64,000 bases of DNA, from positions 76,870,412 through 76,934,411 of the forward strand of contig CM043963.1 in assembly GCA_014529385.2 (NCBI GenBank), in the 5' to 3' direction. Shown here one piece after another: positions 58,051 through 64,000 of the stretch (its first letter is position 1; each line of letters opens with the position of its first letter). This stretch comes from Adiantum capillus-veneris (taxonomy: Eukaryota; Streptophyta; Polypodiopsida; Polypodiales; Pteridaceae). The position numbers and the translations under genes are program-made. The notes beneath the pieces were generated by a model that made no database searches, had not been told where the DNA came from, and was given only the letters and a program-made list of their open reading frames with translations.

Positions 58051-58486
58051 CTACGTGTTCACATCATCAACTTTGTCATCGTGTCGGAGCCTCATGCTCT
58101 TGGATTGTGAAATGAGACATGGCATGGCGAAGAGGAATAGAAGAAGAGGGGCAGTGACTTGTGATGGTGTTTTAAAACACCGGTTAGTAGTTTTTTTGCC
58201 TCGTAGAAAAAGTGGGGTATTTCTTCTTAAGAACACTAATGTTTTCCCAAGTGCCTCACTCTCGTGAACTCTCTCCCCACTTCTACGTGTCCACATCGTC
58301 AACTTTGTCATCGTGTCAGAGCCTCATGCTCTTGCATTGTGAAGTGAGACATGGCATGGCAAAGAGGAATAGAAGAAGAGGGGCAATGACTTGTGATGGC
58401 GTTTTAAAACACGGGTCAGTAGTTTTTTTGCCTCGTAGGGAAAGTGGGGTATTTCTTCTTAATAACACTAATGTTTTCCCAAGTGG
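58051..58486. repeat. Two tandem units, period 232 bp
   Basis: CTACGTGT(T/C)CACATC(A/G)TCAA at 58051 and 58283. Both run to AATGTTTTCCCAAGTG with only scattered substitutions. The mirrored ORFs across the units are not genes. Confidence 0.9.
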
Positions 58487-58770
58487 TACCTTCATCAAGT
58501 TTATCTTTTCACTTAACTAATGCTTGATGACGCACATGGTGATGATGGAAGGGGGAAAGAGGAACACACCTGACAACACACACGTTTTTCTATAGCTCAA
58601 GTGGAATCATAGCACCCGCATCCTGATCCTCTCCAGAAAACACATTAGACAACAAAATTTCACTGCAAACACTCCTCTGCACATACTCAAGCCCACAATC
58701 AAACACAAAAGCACAGCTTATTGTATTCCAATCGGTTTGATACCTTCTCCTCATTCTCAACCACAAGCAT

Positions 58771-58865
<95 letters not shown>

Positions 58866-58890
58866 GTGTGTGCGTGCGCGCGCGCATATC
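58771..58890. repeat. (CT)n(TA)n(TG)n(CG)n microsatellite
   Basis: CT at 58773-58808, TA at 58809-58862, then TGTGTG and CGCGCGCG. Alternating purine-pyrimidine throughout the second half. Confidence 0.95.
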
Positions 58891-59106
58891 AATTGGCTCC
58901 GAGGGCTCACACACACCAACATCGTTGCACAATAGAAGAGAAGAGAAGAAGGAATGGGAGAGACGACACCATAGACGATGCAATTAAATCTTGCTTCTTT
59001 CCTCAAGTGATTGGCTACGGTGGAGCATACACAAAAAGGCTTTCTTAGAGCTTTCTCTCCTTCTCTGTCCTAGTATTAGCCTCCAAAAATAGCAGATTAT
59101 GAAAAC

Positions 59107-59222
59107 TGAAATATCTCCCAAGCTGGTGTGGAATTAGCCTACATGCGTGAGACATGGAGACGTGTAAATATCTTCCAGCTGGTGTGGAATTATCCTACAT
59201 GCATGAGACATGGAAATGTCTA
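59107..59222. repeat. Two tandem units, period ~59 bp
   Basis: AAATATCTCCCAAGCTGGTG at 59109 and AAATATCTTCCAGCTGGTG at 59167, each followed by TGGAATTA(G/T)CCTACATGC and GAGACATGGA. Confidence 0.85.
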
Positions 59223-59570
59223 AAATGACCTTTTCCTTCTTTAAGAGAGCCCCTTATTACAGGAAACAAATTTTAGAAAAATTTTATAGAATGGGACTTT
59301 CGGCCTCCCTCATGTAGTAAAGTTAATTCACTTACCCACTTTTCTTTCTTTCACTAACCACATGGCATCCACTATCCAACTTGCCTTGCGTATCCTAAGA
59401 GGCTTTTCACATGAAAACCCTTTTTTCCAAGCATCCAACCCCTCCACTTGGCCTACATAACCACATAAGTCATACACATCATGAACTGCTTTGCTTGCAT
59501 TGGGTCTTCACTTGCTCTGACATTCTCGTACACATCTATAATCACCCTTGACACTGCTTTCCATTCTTTC
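59223..59570. other. No gene recognised
   Basis: Unremarkable sequence between the tandem repeat and the gypsy remnant. Confidence 0.5.
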
Positions 59571-61080
59571 TAGCATTTACACTCTTTGGATGCACCAACG
59601 ATTATGTAGATCATGGAAGTCAAGAATATGCTCGGGTTCATGTGGTTGGGTGAAAGGCTCAATGAAATAAACCAAAACCTATTAATCAACAACGTTGTCA
59701 TGAAAAATTGGATGAATATGAGAGGGCACAAGCAAAGAAATTTTGTAGGCAATATCTCCAACTCGCTTGAGTATTTTGAATGGGCCCCAATATCTAGGAT
59801 ATAACTTGAGTGTAGACCCTTTTTTAGAATTTATGAATGCTCTAGAATACATAAAAATATCTCTCCACCTTCCGTGAAAGTGATTGGTCGATGATTCTCA
59901 TCAACATTCTTCTTATATCTATCCTATGCTTGTTGAACATTTTGACGATCAATTTTTACAATATCCATATGGACATGGATAAAGTCCTTGACTTGTTAAA
60001 TTCTCCCTATAGCCAACCTCATCATAACTGGTGAGCTAAGTTTCAAAACAGTACAAAAGCATGAAGGGACTAAATCGTGCAGTGACATTATTTACACTAG
60101 TATAAGGAAATTCTAGAGTAGGAAGATAATCTTCCCAATCAGATTGATTTTTGTTAACGTATGCTCATAGCATATTCTCTAGCATCTGGTTAACTTATTT
60201 AGTTTTATCATCCTCTCTAGATGATGTGCAGTCTTGAGTGAGTTGTGTTCCCAACCATTCAAAGACAGTCCTCCATAAGTGTTTATTAGATTTGGGATCA
60301 TGATCACTCACAATATTGCTAGGAAAATTATATAATTGATGCAGATTGTCAACAAATAACTTGACTAACTCTGGAGTTTTAGTGGTGGATTTGGTTGCAT
60401 AAACTTACAAAGTTTATTCAACCTATCTACAATCATCCATACACAGTCATTACCTTGTATGGTGGTTGGTAGACCCACAATAAATTCTATATAGATACTT
60501 TTTCATTTACCATTGGGAATCTCAAAAGAATGTAAAAGACCTCCTATCTTCAAGGGCTCTACTTTATTAACTTGACATTTTTGGAAATGTAAGATGTAGT
60601 CTTAAACATGTCCATGTAATCCCAGCTAGTAAAACTGTCGTCATACAAGTGCATAAGGATTTTTTATGCCTAGGTACCCTGCACTTGGATTGTCATGAAA
60701 TTCATAAACAGTTTAGCATCATCGAATGTTTGTGTTTGTTGGTACTACACAAAGCCTCTCCTTGTGGGATAGGTACCCATCTTCAATGGAAAAATCCATC
60801 CAGTTAGTTCATCACTCAAGGGAGGAGAATCGGGTGTTGAGGAAATAGATACACTACCAACATTGGAGACCCATTAGAGTGGAAAGGATACCTCTTGTTG
60901 ACATGAATTCACTCCTTAGAGTATGCATCGTCATGCTCGCATTGACTATAAAAACTCACTTTTAAATTCCATGAACAAAAGAGAGTTGATCTTAGGCATT
61001 CAATTGAATTAATCCTTTATAATACGGAAGCTTTACATCATACTCCTAAAGAATCTCGGGCCATTCGGCCTTTTGATCCT
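59570..61080 (-). pseudogene. Old Ty3/gypsy integrase remnant, minus strand
   Basis: Right to left on the minus strand: a decayed zinc-finger part near 60780-60640, VWMIVDRLNKLCKFM (60445-60400, typical of the integrase core), and a C-terminal linker with STLKLYPRYWGPFK (59815-59775), GDIAYK (59755-59738) and a stop-rich tail. Many stops and frameshifts. It is a different, much older gypsy copy than those at 1 and 32805. Confidence 0.7.
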
Positions 61081-61424
61081 TCAAATAAGACTATTATAAT
61101 GTTGAGATAGGCATGTCCTTCTTCTTCTACTGTGGGAAACACCTCTACATGTGTATACTATTTGCTATTGGCATTTGTCCTATAAGTTGTAAGCTTTTAA
61201 GAAGGGCCACAAGGAGAGTCATCAACCAGATAGCCACTCCAATTTTGTACATAAATAAAGCCCAAGCCTATGCTGTACATTACTCTATTCTAAAAGTATT
61301 ACTAGCCTTTTTTTGTGTATTGAGTACAATTTTGAAAAGTGTGTGTTTTTCTCTCTCTATTGTATGAAGCTATGGCTGCTCTAGCCTTCAAGCCACCTTG
61401 AGCTTATTGCCATCAAACCCTAAC

Positions 61425-61436
61425 TGGTATCAGAGC
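61425..61436 (+). other. Primer-binding site of a decayed LTR element
   Basis: TGGTATCAGAGC preceded by CATCAAACCCTAAC, a common LTR end style. No gag follows before 62300, so the element is decayed. Confidence 0.5.
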
Positions 61437-61869
61437 TTGGTGCATCCCTTTGTCACCCCCCTTGTGCAGCACCTCCTTGGTAGTAAGCTTAGATTTTAGA
61501 TCTCTATGGAAAAAGTCAGGCAATAGAAGGTCGAGAGTGAGAAGTAGAAATTGAAATCTCTTGAGCTTTGAAGCTAAGCAATTCAAGGTGCGCTTTTGGG
61601 GAGCATAGAACTGTTGTGTAAGGCTTCAAAGAGGATTTTCCTTGGCCTTACGAGCATCTAGTCTTTCGGGCATTGATGCGAATACAGCTCAATGCATATT
61701 GAATTCTCAACAGCTTTCTATTGCTACGGAGTCCATATTCCCTTACGAGCTTCAGTTCTACATTGAGCCGCTACTTCTCATAAGGACGGAGGGGCTTCTT
61801 GAACGTCTTTAATGGTTGCGGTAAGCTGCAGCGCTGGATTCAAGCTTCACAGTAGGGCTGATTTCAAAT

Positions 61870-61904
<35 letters not shown>

Positions 61905-62365
61905 GTCCTGTGGCTCAATGGATAGATCATATTCATGATCGGGCTTCATGGATGAAAGCACAAGAGCGAGGCGACCTCAGTTGAAGCCTCAAATCGCTCA
62001 ATAGCTGAAGAACGCCATCGCCCCTTCCATGGACGGTACCTGCTTCCCTGCGACATTTGCTACTCTTCGAATTCGTCAACTTCTTGTGAAGCTTTATAAA
62101 AAAATAATTGTTTTCAAACGGCTGCATATCCCTTGGCTCCCTTAAACTCCTTAAGCAACGTGTCCCACATGCATTGCGCATTGCAAAGTAAAAAAAAAAA
62201 TCCTTCACAAGCGTATACACAACATTGTGGAAATCCTCATCTCGTGGCAGCTCGACAACATCAACAACACTCTCCACAACACATAGCTACAAGCGACAAG
62301 CTCCTTGTTTTTTGTTTTTTACTCATCTTCTGTGAGACGCATGTCTAACCTCACCATCCTATCTT
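61437..62365. other. No gene recognised; (CA)n tract
   Basis: (CA)n at 61870-61902. TGTGGCTCAATGGATAG at 61917-61933 resembles a tRNA A box, but no good B box follows. A 114-codon minus ORF (61933-62277) is unrecognised. Confidence 0.45.
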
Positions 62366-63130
62366 ATTGCAATATTAGCGAGAACCACGATTAAATTGTC
62401 AATCCATGGGACGAAACTGACTCGACTAGTGCGTAGAGGCTACAAGAGGTTGTCAATCTCTCGAAAAACAACTAACAACTCGCATCTAACTCAAGCTACA
62501 CTCAAGTGATTGAAATCACCAAAAGCCAATCGCTCATCGGCAAACAAATCACATCCGTTGTAGCATCAAATGACATCCGAACGTAACGAAACTTCTAAGA
62601 CATGTTTATAAGACCTAAGCACACATGCTTATAGTCTCAAACCCCACTTTAGGTCAAGTTACAACATCGCCATTATTAAAAATAGTGGATTTTTGACCTA
62701 GTCGTTTTCGACCCAGAATGCATCTAAATGCTTAGCAATGATGCCCCAATACCGCGCCTCTGCTTAGTTTTTGATTTGAAAGTGTAAATTCCTAGTTATG
62801 AAGAAATTACGCCGCGGGTCAGCGACGCCAAAAACTACGAATTACTGTGATGTGTTTACGTCAATGCGTAGAGCTCTTACCTGCGGTTGCAATGCAACAA
62901 ACGCGACTACAGTGTGACAACCGGGGAGGGAGTAGGAAGCGCGATAAGGAGAGGAGTGAGCGCCGTTAGCTCACGCTGTATATTTCATTATCCAAAACTT
63001 GATCAAAACTTTACAAAGTTGGCTTTTATACTTTAGCCACGGTTTAAAATGTGTAATGTCCGGTGCCCAAGACCTTTGAGGCTCCACACTTATTGTATCT
63101 GCAACCCAGGTACACTAAGTGACCTATGCT
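62366..63130 (+). repeat. LTR-like sequence preceding a copia gag
   Basis: Diverged relative of 20889-21865 (TTAGCGAG, GTCAAT, CTGACTCG, GGTTGTCAATCT, CGAACG..GAAACTT). It lies about 0.5-1.2 kb before a copia gag on the same strand and may be that element's 5' LTR. The end and primer-binding site are not clear. Confidence 0.35.
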
Positions 63131-63613
63131 CTACATCTTGGAACTCTTATTGAGTGCGTAACATGTTACAATGATCACAATGGCTAAATAAACCGGGAAA
63201 TTACAATACATGGCCATTTTGAAAAAAAATGTGAAAAGTGTGTAACTCCAATCTTCACTGCTTCTTCATATTCATCTTCGATGTGCATTCATAAGGCTTT
63301 GATCTTTAGCAGCTCCTATTAACTGATGTCGGCTCAGTTAACATCTTCTATATAAAGTTTTTAAGCTGTAAATTGCTTACAAGCAACTAGAGCCTCACAA
63401 AGTGCAAAGCGAATATTCAAAACTCTCTCGGCTTCAAGACTAAGTTCTTTTTATGAAGAGGTACTTTGCAAAATCCTATTTGCAAAGAGTGAATTCACAA
63501 TTAGGCATAATCCCGCATTCATGCCACCTCTTGTAAAGGGCAAGACACTGCCATAGAGAGAGTATCTCTACTGGTAAGACTGAGACCCTCCGTGTTTGCA
63601 ACCACTTTGCATC

Positions 63614-64000
63614 ATGGGAGAGAAGGGGGTTGAAAAATTCAATGGGGACAATTTTCACACTTGGCAGACCAAGTTGCAAGCTTATGAAAAAGCAACTATG
63701 GTCTGTTGTAAAACCAAGGGTAAGCGAATCATCCACTTCTGTCAAAGGCACTCTCACTAGTGCCCAAATCACACAAGTACAAGCTAAAGATGAACAAGCA
63801 CTCGACATAATTATCACATCACTCCACGATAATTATGTACACTTTACAGATAGCTGCACCACTGCAATCCAAGCATGGGATATTCTGGAACATAACTTTG
63901 GTGCTAAACAAAAGCAAAGTAAGATTAGCTTAAAGAAAAATCTTTACAAACTTACTATGCGTCAAGGGGAGGATGTTTCAAGTCTCGTTAACAGACTAAT
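63614..64000 (+). pseudogene. Ty1/copia gag start, cut by the window edge
   Basis: From ATG 63614: GEKGVEKFNGDNFHTWQTKL, the usual copia gag opening (F-G-N-F-W). A frame change near 63700 leads to DEQALDIIITSL, AIQAWDILEHNFGAKQKQSK and LTMRQGEDVSSLVNRL, which are the successive blocks of the copia gag (UBN2-type) domain. It continues past 64000. Confidence 0.85.

Noticed and set aside
61917-61990. Possible tRNA gene (TGGCTCAATGGATAG)
   Set aside because: A box only; no convincing B box or cloverleaf within tRNA distance.

Overview
The window looks like an intergenic, repeat-dense stretch of a land-plant nuclear genome. The evidence is a plant-type beta-tubulin gene with introns at the usual plant positions, chromodomain Ty3/gypsy and Ty1/copia retroelements primed by initiator-Met tRNA, and many decayed copies of PLS-type pentatricopeptide repeat (PPR) units. 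The amount of PPR debris and the very abundant GA/CT microsatellites would suit a fern or another spore-bearing plant, but that assignment is inference.

Layout. 1-3844: tail of a gypsy chromovirus (integrase, chromodomain) split by a small inverted-repeat element, followed by a putative LTR with a polypurine tract on its left and a primer-binding site on its right. 4007-11860: a 7.85-kb hAT-type DNA transposon with an 8-bp target duplication. It carries a nearly intact transposase (minus strand), a disrupted protein-kinase-like gene and an undisrupted gene of unknown function (both plus strand), and arrays of imperfect palindromes near both ends. 11861-13460: copia debris, a second copy of the gypsy LTR end, and an unrecognised ORF. 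13540-15430: AATTGA-rich repeats and microsatellites. 16833-19604: an internally deleted copia element with two LTRs and an exact 5-bp target duplication. 20890-24340: LTR-like sequence and a PPR pseudogene. 25105-26640: three tandem units of about 510 bp. 28177-32804 and 43194-48197: a recent direct duplication of about 5 kb rich in PPR pseudogene units. Between the copies lie two halves of one gypsy family in opposite orientations (32805-38100 minus, 38612-42578 plus), one of whose LTRs holds a 720-bp GGAACG-rich insertion. 48198-53600: small inverted-repeat and tRNA-derived elements and unrecognised ORFs. 53669-55541: the beta-tubulin gene, minus strand, three exons, 443 residues. 55914-57012: three adjoining PIF/Harbinger-like MITEs upstream of it. 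57000-64000: a SINE-like piece, tandem repeats, a decayed gypsy integrase (minus) and the gag start of a copia element running off the right edge.

Beta-tubulin is the only clearly functional host gene. Almost everything else is mobile-element DNA in various states of decay. The most unusual object is the hAT element with a kinase-like gene and a second cargo gene. Its transposase has one in-frame stop and its kinase-like gene two stops and one frameshift, so it is recently decayed rather than ancient.
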